Assembly: GCA_009829735.1 (NCBI GenBank)
Contig: CM020618.1
Location: 13,994,568-14,058,567, forward strand
DNA: 64,000 nt
From: Pyropia yezoensis
Lineage: Eukaryota > Rhodophyta > Bangiophyceae > Bangiales > Bangiaceae
Direction of reading: 5' to 3'
The position numbers were made by a program, and so were the translations under genes. Shown here piece after piece: positions 11,112 through 22,426 of the stretch. How positions within the stretch are numbered: the stretch's first letter is position 1; every line of letters starts with the position of its first letter. The notes under the pieces are model-generated. The model searched no databases. It was not told the DNA's origin and saw only the letters and a list, made by a program, of their open reading frames with translations.

Positions 11112-12033
11112 AGGGGATGATGGCGATGGCGTCGCGCCTCAAGTCGTGGCCCGCGACTGGCCCATACGTTGACGGACCACCATGGAGCGTCTGGGTGAGC
11201 GGTCCGGTATGTACAGACATACTCACCGACACGCCACCGCATCCAGATTGCCAGGCCGATCTGTTGTGTGCCTGGAAGAAGGGGGGGCCAAGAAAAAAAA
11301 AACGGCCGCCCCACCGGGTGTGACCACCGCGGCCCAACCCTCCCCACGGCCGACCCCCCCCCCACCACTGCGCAGACGGCCCGCATGGAAGTGCTGCTCC
11401 ACGCCCCCCCATTCGGCGGCCCCCCATTCGGCAGCGCCGTGCACGAGTGACGAAGGGAGTGGGGGGGGTGGGGCCCCCACCCCCACCCCACCCCCCCCCC
11501 CAACGCGCTCGCACGCATGCGCGACCGCCACTCTGGCACGGTGCCCGCCAGGCGGGGTCCACGCCGGCTTCCGCTGCAGCGCCCCCCCCCCCCCCCCCCG
11601 CCACCCCGCGCGGCCCGCCCGCCTTCCCTGCTCCCGCGCGCGGCGCGTCCTGCTCCCGCTTCGACTGGTCTCGTGACTTGCCCCCCCCCCCCCCCCCCCT
11701 TCCCCTGCGCCCCTGCGAGGGGACGGCGGCGGCAGCGGCGGCGGCCCCTGCCCGCGTTTCTCTTTTTTTTTTTTTTTTTTTCGTTCCCACCCGCCAGGGG
11801 GCGCACCCGCCCATGGCGGCGGCCGCGGCAGCCACCCCCCGCCGCCGCCCGCGCGGCGGTGGGGGCGGCGGCGCCGCCCGGGGCCGCGCGCCCGCCCCGG
11901 TTTTGGCGCGCCCCCGACGCCGCGGCGGCGCCGCGGCGGCGGCGGGCGCGCGCGGGGGGGGACCGCCCGTGTGGGCAGCAGCGGCCACCCCGGGTGGCGG
12001 CGGCAGCAGCCGCAGTGGTGCCGGCAGCGGCAG

Positions 12034-12067
<34 letters not shown>

Positions 12068-12356
12068 GGCGGCTACCGCCGAGGCGACCGCACCGACAGC
12101 AGCGACGGCGGCAGGAGCACCCTTGTGGCGGCCGCCGCACGGGGTCCCCGTCCCCCCAGTCCGTGGGCGGCGCTTTCGCCCAGCCCGCGGTCGCCCGCGG
12201 CGGTGACCGACGCCCCCGGGGGCACCCCCTCCCCCCCTACTACAAAGCGTGGTGCGGGACGCCGCCCTGCGGGCAGAGGGCGGCGCCCTCCCGCCCCCCC
12301 CGCCCCCCCGCCCCCCCCCGGTGGCGGGCGCCCCCCCCCCCGCCCGGCCGGCCGCT
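11112..12356. other. GC-rich low-complexity 5' flank of the kleisin gene
   Basis: Dense poly-C runs (about 11582-11600 and 11683-11698), a run of about 20 T at 11763-11782, and GCC/GGC-type repeats. Long open frames exist on both strands but encode only Pro/Arg/Ala/Gly low complexity. It may hold the promoter and 5' UTR of the downstream gene; no specific element can be named. Confidence 0.4.
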
Positions 12357-15300
12357 ATGTTCTACTCCCTCCGCGTGCTGACCCGCGCGGGCCCCCTGGC
12401 GCAGGTGTGGGTGGCGGGGACCCTCGGGGAGGGCCGCCTCCCCCGCCGGTGGGTGGCGTCCGCGTCGATTGTGCGGCTGGCGGGGGCGGTGCGGGAGCCC
12501 GACGCGCCGCTCGCGCTGCGCCTGTCGGCGACGCTGCTGTGGGGGCTGGCGCGGGTGTACACGCGCAAGGTGGGCATGCTCGTCGCCGAGTCGACGACGG
12601 TCCTCGCGGCGCTCCAGCGCCTCGCCGCCGCGGGCGCCGGGGGGGGGGCGCCGGGGGGGGGGGGGGGGGGGGGGGACGCGCCGCCCCCCGGCGTGCGGGG
12701 GGGGCGCAAGGCGGCCGCGGCGGCGGCGGGCGGGGGTGGTGACGACCCGTACGCGCTGGCCGCCGACGATGCCGGCGGCGGGCCGGGCGGCGAGGGCGGC
12801 GGCCGCCGCAAGCGCCGCCACGCGGCGATTGACCTCGACGCCGCCGCCGGCGGGGGCGCCGACGACCCGCTGGCCAAGCGCGTGCGGCTGGCCCTGTCGC
12901 TGGGCGGTGGGGACGGCAGCGATGACAGCGTTGCCGCCGCGCTGGCCGCGTCGGCGCTCGACGGGGACACGCCGCTGGGGGGGGGGGGCGCGGGCGCTGG
13001 CGGCCGTGGCGGAGTGGGAGGGAGGGGGGCTGGGGGCGGTGCCGGCGACGGTGGTGGTGGCGGCGGCGGTGGGGGGGGTGGCGCGGGCGTGGAGCGCCCG
13101 CCGCTGCCACCCGACGTGGAGCTGAGTGCGGTGGTGAGCACGCCGTTTGCCGCGCGCGAGGCGGACATCACCCTCCCTTCCTCATCGGGGAGCGGCGCCG
13201 GCGGCGGCATCGACGGGGCGCGCTGGGCGGGCAGCGGCAGCCGCAGCTGGGGCTACTCTGCGGGGGGCGACGCGGGTGGCGGCGGCAGCGGCTCGGGGCT
13301 GCTGCTGGGGCCGTCCACGGGGGGGGGCGCCGCCGCGCTGCCGCCGCTGACGGCGTTTGGTGGGGGGCTCGCCGCCGCCCGCGCGCGGGGTGGCAGCCGC
13401 GGTGGGAGCTCCCGCGCGCGGCTGTCGGACGCGCCGGCCCGGCTGCCGGTGCTGGTGGTGCCGGAAGAGGAGGAGGAGGCGGGGGCGTCGGCCGCTCGTC
13501 GGGGGGGCGGCGGCAGCGCCAGTGGGGGGACCGAGGGGGCGACGGCGGCGCCGGCGGCGCCGGCCGCGGCAGAGACGACCGCCACGGGCGCGGCGGAGCC
13601 GTCCGCGACTGCCGCGGCGGCGGCAGCAGGGGCGGTGGGGCCGGCGCCTGGCGCAACGACGCCCGGGCCTCACGCGGCCGCCGCGGGCGCGCCCGCGGCG
13701 GCAGCAGCGTCGACAACGGCAGCGGCGGTGGCTGCGGCGGTCGCGGCGGCGGCCGCCGTGGCAGCCACGGCCGCCGGTGCGGGCGCCACCCGGCGGGGCC
13801 GGGGCGCGGCCGCGCTCCTCGACGCCGAGCCGTACCGGCCCGTCGCGGCGATCCGCGCGAGCCTCGTCGACGCCTCTGCCATTACCACGCAGGCCGTGGG
13901 CATCAACGATGGCCGCGGCGGCGGTGCGGCGGCGGCGGCGAGTGCAGGTGCGACCGCGGCGGGCGGTGGCGGCAGCAGCGGGCGAGCGTCTGCAGCGGCG
14001 CTCCTGGGGGGGCTCCCGTACCTGGCCGGCGGCGAACTCCCTCGCTGCGCGCTTGCAACTGCCGTGTCGGGGCTGTGGGGCGGCCGTGGCGATGGGGGTG
14101 CCCCAGATGGGGGTTCCGACGCCGAGGCCGACGCGGAAGACGCGGCGCTCCTTTCCGGGGAAGGCGGGGGGGTCGGGGCGGAGCCGCTGCCGCCGGTCGC
14201 TGCTGCTGCTGCGCCCGCGGCGGCCTCTGCCACCGCGGGTGGCTCAGCGGCTGCCGCGGCGGCGTCCCCCCCGCCCCCGCCACCACCGCCAATGTCAGCA
14301 GCGCCTGTCGTGCCGCCGGCATCGGGTGAGGGTGGCGCCAGCGTCGGCAGCGGGGGGGGCCCTTCCGCTCCTGCGTCTGCGGCCGCGACCGCGGCGGCGG
14401 ACGCCGGCGGTCCCCCCCCCCTTCCAGACGAAGACACTGGGCCAGCCGCTCCCGCCACCGGCGCGCCACTCCCGCTGCCGGCGGACCCACCGCGGGGTGT
14501 CACGCCGGCCTCTTTGGCGGGCCTGGGCCCGCCCACCCCGCCGTCGACGGCCGGCGGGTCTTCGTCTCTGGTCGCCGCCGCGCCGCCGGGTGGTCTGCCC
14601 GGCCTTCCCCCGCCGCCTCCCCCACCGATAATCCCTCCGGCGGCGGCTGGCGCCGCGTCGGCAGCCGGCACCCCCGCCGGCGGGGCGGGCGACGGGGGCG
14701 CGGCGGCACAGCCGCCGCCGTCCGGCGCCCCTCTGGGGTCGCCCCCCCCCGCCCCCCCTCGGCCACCCACCGTGGAGGTCGAGCGGGAGCGCCTCTTCCA
14801 GCCGTCCCCCCCCCCCACCGGCGCCGCCGCACTGGGCGCCACGCCGGGCGTGACGCCCGCCCACGTGGCGCGGCGGCTGGCGTTTGGGGGCCCCGCCGAC
14901 GCCGACGCCGACGCCGCCGGCGCCGCCGACGCGCCGCGGAGCGTCGCGTCGGGCCTCACGCACGCGTCGGGCACGGCGCCGCCGACGCTGCCGCCGGGGG
15001 GGGCGGTGCCCCCGTCTGCGACTCCACGCCCCGCCACCGACGCGCGCGGCGATGGGAGCGTGGGGAGCACGCAGCCCCCCCCGTCCCAGCCGCCATTACT
15101 GTTGCCGCCGCTGGTGCTGGGGGGGGACGCGGGGGGGGAGGGGGGGTCTGCGTCGGGAGGAGGAGGCGGGGGCGTCGTCGTTGCCCCTGACGCGGCCGCG
15201 CGGGCCAAGGTGCTGCAGCTGCTCGTCGAGGCGGGGCGGGCGGTGGGTGTGCTGGGCCGCCCGCCCCAGGGTCGGGGCGGGCGGGGGCGGCGGGGGGTCA

Positions 15301-15447
15301 CTGGAGGTGAAGCGGCCGCCGCGAGCGCCGCGGCGGCGGCCGTGGCAGACGATGGCGCGGATGAGGAGGAGGCAGATGAGGATGGGGAGGAGGGGGCGCA
15401 AGAGGAGGAGGAGGGAGGAGAGGTGGGCGCGACGGGCACAACCGGCA

Positions 15448-15487
<40 letters not shown>

Positions 15488-15695
15488 CCCCCCCCCCCTG
15501 ACGGGCTTCCTCTCGTTTGTGCGGGGCACATCGCGGCGTACCGCGGCGCGCACCTTTTTCCACACCCTCGCGCTTGCCACCGAGGGCGCTGTTGCGCTCC
15601 GCCAAGATGGCCCATTTGGCGAGATTTGGGTGTACGCGCGACCGCCGCTGGTAGCCGCTGCCGCCGCTGCCCCCGAGGGTGGGGGCGGGCGGTGA
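12357..15695 (+). CDS. RAD21: Cohesin kleisin subunit, Rad21/Scc1/Rec8 family
   Basis: Intronless, 1,112 residues, about twice the usual Rad21 length. Residues 1-95 form the kleisin N-terminal domain that binds the SMC3 neck: start MFYSLRVLTRAGPLAQVWVA, then LRLSATLLWGLARVYTRKVG and LVAESTTVLAALQRL. Residues about 1046-1095 form the C-terminal winged helix that closes the ring on the SMC1 head (GFLSFVRGTSRRTAARTFFH, then GPFGEIWVYARP). Family members begin almost exactly at MFYS, so this ATG is preferred over upstream in-frame codons. Some 950 residues between are Ala/Gly/Pro-rich with acidic patches, including a long poly-Gly run near residue 1030, where other kleisins have an unstructured, separase-cleaved linker. 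It should act in the nucleus in sister-chromatid cohesion. Whether it is mitotic Rad21 or meiotic Rec8 cannot be decided. Homopolymer runs could hide small frame errors. Confidence 0.9.
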
Positions 15696-16969
15696 GCAGG
15701 TCTGTCGGTGGGGCCGAACGCCATACCCATCCAGCTATCTTTTTTTTGCTACGTACGTAGGTGCCCATTGCCGCAGCCTGCTCGCGCACGACGCCCTCCC
15801 CCATCCACCCATCCTTCCACCCACTTCAACGTGCCCCTCCTATCGCAACCTCTCTCGACGCTCCCACCCATTCGCGACCGCATGACCGTCCCGTCTACCG
15901 GTCGTACAGCGGAGAGCAGCAGCACCCGCGCTACACCCGCAACAAGCACACACGGTCGCGCCATGCGCTTTGTTTCCACCCCCCTGCTCCCCCCCGCTAG
16001 CCGCTCCCGCCAGTCCCCAGCTCCTTCAGCCGCGGCGCGGGGCGGGCCTGGCACAGCCTGCCGCCCCCCCACAGCAGCGCCGTAGGCGGTGCCCGTGCGG
16101 CGGGGTGGCGTGGCAGCCGCGCCCGCTCCACCACCACCGTCGCCGCACCGGCAGCCGCCCCCAGCGCAGCCATCGCTGCAGTCGCCCATCCCCCGTGCCC
16201 CACCCCCTCCCCCTCCCCCTCCCCCCGGCTCTTTCGCACCGGCGCGGTGGCCGCTGCCGCCGGCGTGGCGGTCAGGCCACTCGCGGTGGCCGCCAGTCCA
16301 GTGTGCCCACAGACACAGGGAGGAACACGGGGCCACCGCTGCGGCTGACGCATCCGTCGCCGCTGCCGCTGCCGCCCCCTCCGCCGTTGGCGCGGGCGTC
16401 ACCCTTGGGATACACCCCCCCCCCCCCCCCCCCCCCCCAGGAGAATGGAGAGAAAGGTCCGGGGGGGGGCGTAGGAGAGAGCCGCGCGGGGTGCTCCCGC
16501 AGTTACCCCCACCGCCGCCGCCGCTGCCGTTGCCGCCACCTCCGCCGTTGCCGCCGCCGCCGTCGCTCCTGCCGCGTGTGGCGGGACGCCTCAGCCAGGC
16601 AGGCCACTCGCCCCCCCAGTTACGGGGGAGCTCTGCTTACGTTTGCCGGCGCAAAGCAGGGCAGGACGGTGTGGGGGGTGCAGAGGAGCAGTGACAGTGG
16701 ACAGCAGCGGTGGCCTCGGCGGCGGCCAGCAAGACGGTCGGCCCGCCGCCGCCGTGCCGCGTCTGTGGCGGCGGCCGCCAACCACTACTCCTGCCACAGG
16801 CGCCCGCGGGGGTGGGCCGCCTCGCGGCGACGCGGCCGCTGTCCACCCGCCATGCGCCGCGTCCAAGCCTTGTCAGTGTCGGTGGCTGCGACGGCAGGGC
16901 CACCCCCCGCCCCCCCCCCCCCCCCCCCCCCCGCCCCCCCCCAACCCCCCCCCCCCCCCCCCCCGCCCA

Positions 16970-17036
16970 CCCCACCCCACCCCACTCCACCCCACCCCAC
17001 CCCACCCCACCCCACCACACCCCCCCCCCACCCCGC
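16970..17036 (+). repeat. CCCCA-type tandem repeat
   Basis: About twelve imperfect copies of a five-base CCCCA unit, bounded by long C runs. The complementary strand is G-rich and could form quadruplexes. Confidence 0.85.
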
Positions 17037-18888
17037 CCCGCTCGCGCCATTCTAGCCACCCCGGCTGGGTGGGGCACCAGCGGCGCCCTGCCCCCCGTCG
17101 CCGTGCCGCGCGCGGTGGGTGCGCTGACCCTCTGGCGCGGCCACGCCGCCGCCGACAGCGCGGCCGACAGCGGCGGCGGGGGAAGACGGCGGCGGCGGCG
17201 GCGGCGGCGGCGGCTGCGGCGGCGGCAGCGCGCCGCGGCGCGGCGTGCGCGCGCGCACCGACAGGTGCTGGAGCCCCCCCCACGCCCATACGCGCCTGCC
17301 GCTGAGAGAGCCGCCGCAGGGAGCGGGGCGCACGAGCACCCGGTGGCAGACCAGACCAGCCGGCGCGGCAAGGGAGGTTCAGAGCGGGGGGGGCGGGAGC
17401 AAACGCCGTCCCCCCCCCCCCCCCCCCCCCCTCAGCCGTAGCACGCCCGCCCGCCCAGGGGCGGGACGATGCCGTCGCAGCCACCGGCGCGGGCGGGCCC
17501 GCCTGCGGCGGCCCGCCCGGAGCGCCCCCATCGGCAGCCGCACCGGCCGGTCCGTCGGCACCCCCCCCCCACTTGACGCTCCCCCCCCTGCCACGGCCTG
17601 CGCCGCCTCTGGCGGTCGATGCGCTGCGGGGGGAGGCGGGCACGCCCTGCCGGCGGTCGGTGGTTGCGCGGGTGGGCGGGATCCACACAGGGGGCCTCCC
17701 CTCCCCCCCCTCCCCCCCCCTCCAACCCCCGTCTGAGCGTCGCACCGTGCGTGCTCCACCGCTGTCTGCCGACCGCTGGCTGCGTTCCAAGCCCGGGGGT
17801 AGGCCCCCGCCACAACCGTCGCCGCCGTCGCGGGTCTGTCTAGTCTCGAGGGCGGGGATGGGGGAGAGGGGTCCGACGCGGAGACCAACAACCACTCCTT
17901 CCCGTGCCAGTCAGTGGGGGGAAGTGGCTGTTGGGCGAACTAAATAGGACGGGGGGGGGGGGGGGGGGGGGGGGAGGGGATGGGTGCCAGGCGGCTGCGG
18001 GGTAGATAGCGAAATGGGAGGGGGGCACCCCCCGCGAGATGTCTCTGCAGTGCATGCATTGAGTAGGGCGGCGCATGGAAGGAGAGCGTCGGTGCGCGCG
18101 TCGGAAGAAGCAGTAAAAGAAGAGGGTGGCAGGCCGCGGCTACCCACTTGCTCATCCGGGGCAGCCACATCTTTCCTCCAGATGGCGCAAGTGCGACGTC
18201 CACGGAGACGGTGTCGACTACAAGGGAAACGCCACGAGCGAGCGCCTACAGGAGGATCTTTGGCCAGTGAGTGACGGCCAGCATGCGGCGGTGAGAGTGG
18301 AGAAATTGGCAGCCAGGGCGGGACGGACGTCCAACCAGTGCGGGTACGAGGAGAACGGACAGCCGACAGGCGACGCGTCGCGGGCAGCTGCGATGGTAGC
18401 CACGAAGCAGAAGGCCCCGGGGGTGTCGCCAACCAGAGGTGGCTCCCCCCCCCCCCCCCCCCCGGCCACAGCCGTGACTGCCGCTGTCTCCATCACCGCT
18501 GCCACTGGCGGCGACGTTGGGGCCGCCACCAGCGACTACCACGGCGGGGACCCCACTCCCCGCCCCCCATCAAGAAAGGAAGCTGGTGGTTGGCATGGAA
18601 ATGGTCACACCGCATATCCACGTAGGCAGCGGAGAGCAGGGGGGTACTGCACGGGATGATGTGTGTGAGAGGGAGGGTGCACCGGTCTGGTCCCATCCCC
18701 TTCACCACCATCGGATGCGCACGCCCGTACTATGCCAGGCGCGCACTTCATGGACGGAACGGTGACGCGGGCCACGAGCGGTGGCAATCGTAAGACAATG
18801 ACAGGCAAAAAAAAAGAAGAGAAAACACAAAGAAACAGACAACGGCAGCAAAGAGGAACAGACAAGGGAAAAAAAAGAAAGAGGAAAC

Positions 18889-18890
<2 letters not shown>

Positions 18891-18920
<30 letters not shown>
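18891..18920 (+). repeat. (CA)n microsatellite
   Basis: About 14 uninterrupted CA dinucleotides downstream of an A-rich stretch. Confidence 0.9.
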
Positions 18921-18922
<2 letters not shown>

Positions 18923-19038
18923 AATCCGTTGGTCCCTCCGTCCCCCGATGCACCCCACGCAGCGCCCCCCACCCGCCACGCGGAACCCACCGCCGGACCA
19001 ACGCCCTCTCCCCTCCGCCCGCTTTTCCCGCTCTCCCG

Positions 19039-19509
19039 TCAGCTGCGCCCACCCTTCTCATTCATCCGCATCGCGGCGAGGCCTTGCCGCAGGCCGCGCA
19101 CCCCACCACCGCCGGCCCAGTCGTAGCCACGGACGCCGCCACTGGTGGCGCTGCCGTCGCTGCCGTCGCTGCCGTCGCTCTCCCCACTCTCCCCGTCGGT
19201 CGTCGCGCCGCTGCCGCCGCGGCCGCCGCCACCGCCGCCTCTCGACGCGCCCGCCGCGCCAGAGCGGCCCGTCGCACATCCGTCGCAGCAGCCAGACACG
19301 CCCGCCGGCAGGCGCCCACAGACGCCACACAGCGCCAGCACCGCTGGGGCGGGGCCGAGGGGGTAGCACGCGTGGCCGCCGCCGCCGCCGCCGTGCGTGC
19401 GCTCCGCACACGGCGGGCACAAGGCCGTCGCGGAGAGGGTGCAGTAGGTGGACGCGGCGGCGGCGGCACAGCCTTCGCACAACGGTCGAACGGGGGCGTA
19501 GGTTGCCAT
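19039..19509 (-). CDS. B-box-type zinc finger protein
   Basis: 156 residues from an ATG at 19509. One complete B-box is visible: C11-x2-C14-x8-C23-x7-C31-x2-C34-x4-H39-x6-H46, read as CEGC, STYC, ALCPPC, RTH and GHA. This matches the plant/algal BBX (CONSTANS-like) pattern, which usually has one or two boxes near the N terminus. A degenerate second box may follow (C61-x2-C64, then C74/75 and C78). The rest is Gly/Ser/Asp-rich, ending in a basic tail. No CCT domain is seen, so it is a short BBX protein, or the 3' part lies in an unseen exon. BBX proteins are nuclear regulators acting by protein contacts; the target here is unknown. Confidence 0.7.
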   Translation of the reverse strand: MATYAPVRPLCEGCAAAAASTYCTLSATALCPPCAERTHGGGGGGHACYPLGPAPAVLALCGVCGRLPAGVSGCCDGCATGRSGAAGASRGGGGGGRGGSGATTDGESGESDGSDGSDGSATSGGVRGYDWAGGGGVRGLRQGLAAMRMNEKGGRS

Positions 19510-20995
19510 CGTCGCGTGTGCGGGGTCAAGGCGGGGGAAGGGCGAGACGGGAGGGAGGGAAGGTCAGGAGGAGAAGGGTCGAGGTGCCCACGTAGAGGGC
19601 CCAGGGGAAAAAAAAAAAGAGAACCTCAAGCGCCGTCGGTGGGGGGAGGGCGGAAGCGTTGACGGTCGATGACGTAGACCAACGGTGTCGTTCACCCAGA
19701 GAGCGCGGAACGCCAAGTGTGCGAGGTAGATGTGGGGTTGAGGGAGGAGAAAGGTGGGTGGCAGGTGTGGCGCTGATGGCCAAGAAAGGTGGGTGGTGGA
19801 CGAGGCGGTGGGGGGCGCGTGCGCGCGGTCGGCTGCGCGGGTGGTGGCGGACGTTGTGCGTGGAACAAACGTCGGCGAGGGCTGTTGCGTCCCGATCGCC
19901 AGAAGAGGCAAGCGGGCGACCGCAGGCACCCTCGCCCCTACGTGTGGGGACGGGCGCGACCCAAACGCCCAAGACGAGTGGTTCCAGAACGGTGGCGGGT
20001 GGCGGTTGTACAGGCGCGTGCCGGTTGACCCCCCTTGCACCCCCATCCCGGCGGCGGCCCGCCGCTTGGTCGCGCAGCAGGCACGCCCGGGGTGCAGACA
20101 ACCCGGGGGTAGCGTCCCCGCCGGTCGGCGGCGGCGGGGGTGCCCACTCGGATGAGAGGCAGGGGACCGTCAACGTGGCGGCGGTAGTGTCGGCAGGTTG
20201 GGTGATGGAGATACAGTGCGCCGTGGCGGCAGATTTTGTGCTTCTGAACAGCGAGTGGCGCATCTCCAAGTGTGTGGCTGTCTCCTTTCCACCAGATTAA
20301 TTCCAGTAGTGGATCAGTTAGGGACAGCGCTGTCCTGTACAGCCGCAGGGCGGTCTGCGCAGCGCTGGCGGGGCCAACCGCACTTGCGTCTTTACGCCCA
20401 GCAGAAAGACTTGACACATGTAAGTCACCTGAAAGGCTTGCACGAAACGAAAGCCCAGGTCAACATCCGGTTGCGAGCCGTGCGTCTTCTCTTGGGCGTG
20501 GAGCCCAGCGTCCGTGACCACAATTGGTCATTGCGCCAGTCCATCCATCCATACCTACTTTGCATGTCGCGCGGCACACGTGAGAGCTCTCACCCAGCTT
20601 GCAAGCGCCGCGGCGGCAGCCGCTCTGTGGTCGTCGCTGTCCTCCCGTCGAGACGCCCAGAGCTCTGCCCCCCCCACCACCACGGACCAGCCGTGTCTGC
20701 GCGAGAGCCACACGGCTCCGTGTGGCTGCCTGCCAACGGACTTTGCCAGCCTGCTGGTCCAGGAGGTGCCACCTTCGCCTGGCACCCCCCCCCCCCCCCC
20801 CCACTCCATCCTCGTCCTCCACGGGGCACTCCCTCTTCCTACCCCTTCATCATCCCCAGTCGCCCTTTCACCCCCCCTCCCTCCCCCCGTCCCCCCCCCC
20901 TCCCCCCCCTCCCCCCCCCTCCCCCCCCCTCCCCCCATCTGTCTCCCCCACCAACCCCCCCGTGTCTGACTGCCCCTCGCGGCACGACTGTCGCC
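19510..20995. other. Intergenic, between divergent B-box and lipid-kinase genes
   Basis: The two flanking genes point away from each other, so this 1.5 kb probably holds both promoters. Visible features are an A run at 19610-19619, a C run at 20787-20802 and CCCCCCT tracts at 20870-20936. No specific promoter element can be supported. Confidence 0.45.
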
Positions 20996-22426
20996 ATGGC
21001 GTTTGTCAACGCCACCGCCGCGCTCGGCCGCGTCGCCGCGCGGCTCGCCGCGTGCCAGCGGCAGACCGCCCTCCGGTCTGGGGTGGCGACTGCCGCCGGG
21101 TCACCGGTCGTGGGCAAGGCCCCCCTCAGCGGCTCGTCGCCGTCCCGGGCGCGCATGACCGCGTCTGGCAGCAGCAGCAGCGGCAGCAGCGGCGCCGCCG
21201 GCGCCGCCGCAGACGCGGCAGACGCCAGCGCCGACGACGAGGCGCCCGCCGGCCCGCGGCGCACCGCCGTGCTGATCTTCAACCCCGTGTCGGGGACGGG
21301 GGATGGGGATGAGGACCTGGCGGCCATCCTGGCCGTCCTCGAACGCCAAGTCACCGTCCACGTTGTACAAACGACGGCAGACTGTGAGCCGGGGGAGCTG
21401 GCGCGCACGGCCTTGGACGAGCACCGCCCTGACGTGGTGATTGCGTCGGGCGGCGACGGCACCGTCGGGGCGGTCGCGTCGGCACTGATTGGCCGGGAGG
21501 GGGTGGTGCTGGGCGTCATCCCCCGTGGCACGGCCAACGCCCTCTCTGCGGCGCTGGGCATCCCGACAGACCTCACCGACGCCGCCGAGGTGTGCCTGTC
21601 GTCCAACTCGTGGACGGTGGACGTGGGGCGGTGCAACGGGGTGCCCTTCCTGCTGCTCGTCGGCATTGGCTACGAGGCCGACGTCGTCGAGTCGGCCGAC
21701 CGGGACATGAAGCGCAAGTACGGACCGCTGGCCTACATGTTTTCGGCCGGCCAGCGCGCCATGGAGCATACCACCTTTGAGGTGCACTACCGGGCCGCGA
21801 CGGCCGACGGCAAGGACCTGGTCGGCACCATGCCGGGGGTGGCGGCGGTGACGATTGCCAACGCGGCGCCGTGGAGCTCGGTGCTCGCGCAGGGTCTCGG
21901 TGAGCCCGTCCCCGACGATGGGCTCCTCGAGGTGATGGCCTACACCCCCGAGACGGGGCTGGACATGGCGGGCACGGTGGCCAACGTCTTCTTCTCCGCC
22001 GTTGGCGTGGGCAACGCAGAGAACAATGGCAACGTGCACGGCGGCAAGGCGCGCAAGGTGACGCTCTCGTGCGATCCCCCGCAAAAGGTGGTCCTCGACG
22101 GTGAGATGGTGGGCGAGACGCCCGTGGACATCGAGCTGGAACGCGGTGCGGTGCGGCTGCTGGTGGATTCCCCCGAGCTGCAGGCCGCCCGGGAGCACGA
22201 CTACAAGGAGCGGATGATGGAGGAGCTGAGCGGCAAGGGTGCCAGCCTGGTGGAGAGCGTCCAGGCGGGCGCCGCGTCGATTGGCGCTACCGTCGCGGGC
22301 GTTTTTGGGGGCGACGCTGACGAGGAGGTGGAGGCGGACGTGGAGGCGCAGGTGCGGGAGGACGAGGAGGCGGGCATCATTGACGAGCTGGCAGAGGAGG
22401 AAAAGGCGGCAGAGGCCAGCAAGTGA
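20996..22426 (+). CDS. YegS/diacylglycerol-kinase-type lipid kinase, probably organelle-targeted
   Basis: 476 residues, intronless. The ATG at 20996 lies in a favourable context (GTCGCCATGG). Residues about 1-85 are Ala/Ser/Arg-rich and almost free of acidic residues up to about 70, like a plastid or mitochondrial transit peptide. The catalytic domain begins at about 91 with VLIFNPVSGTG. It carries the nucleotide-binding signature ASGGDGTVGAV (about 150-160) and GVIPRGTANALSAALGIP (about 173-190), then the second half with VGIGYEADVV, VTIANAAPWSSVLAQG and PDDGLLEVMAY. The last block strongly recalls cyanobacterial YegS/BmrU-type lipid kinases. The family phosphorylates lipids such as diacylglycerol with ATP; the substrate here is unknown. 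The C-terminal 90 residues are an acidic, probably helical tail absent from bacterial relatives. Cyanobacterial origin is inference needing a tree. Confidence 0.9.
   Translation: MAFVNATAALGRVAARLAACQRQTALRSGVATAAGSPVVGKAPLSGSSPSRARMTASGSSSSGSSGAAGAAADAADASADDEAPAGPRRTAVLIFNPVSGTGDGDEDLAAILAVLERQVTVHVVQTTADCEPGELARTALDEHRPDVVIASGGDGTVGAVASALIGREGVVLGVIPRGTANALSAALGIPTDLTDAAEVCLSSNSWTVDVGRCNGVPFLLLVGIGYEADVVESADRDMKRKYGPLAYMFSAGQRAMEHTTFEVHYRAATADGKDLVGTMPGVAAVTIANAAPWSSVLAQGLGEPVPDDGLLEVMAYTPETGLDMAGTVANVFFSAVGVGNAENNGNVHGGKARKVTLSCDPPQKVVLDGEMVGETPVDIELERGAVRLLVDSPELQAAREHDYKERMMEELSGKGASLVESVQAGAASIGATVAGVFGGDADEEVEADVEAQVREDEEAGIIDELAEEEKAAEASK

Larger units (their letters stand above)
15696..19038. 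other. Low-complexity intergenic DNA, no gene recognised
   Basis: Very C-rich on the plus strand, with several homopolymer runs (for example 16419-16438, 17408-17432) and a G run at 17951-17974. A CCCCA-type tandem repeat spans about 16970-17036 and a (CA)n microsatellite about 18891-18920. All long open frames encode low-complexity Pro/Arg/Gly and none shows a domain. Confidence 0.5.

Noticed and set aside
12249-12356. Upstream in-frame extension of the kleisin gene
   Set aside because: It would begin with GTG and read Pro-rich. Kleisins start at MFYS, matched by the ATG at 12357.
13670-15730. 686-codon minus-strand frame across the kleisin gene
   Set aside because: Low-complexity mirror of the Rad21 linker. 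The plus strand has both conserved kleisin termini in one frame.
15970-17895. Several 200-360-codon frames on both strands
   Set aside because: They arise from poly-C/poly-G and CCCCA repeats. No frame keeps a domain or consistent codon use.
20198-20995. Upstream in-frame extension of the lipid kinase
   Set aside because: It begins at a TTG and reads as random sequence through poly-C. The ATG at 20996 gives a plausible targeting leader.
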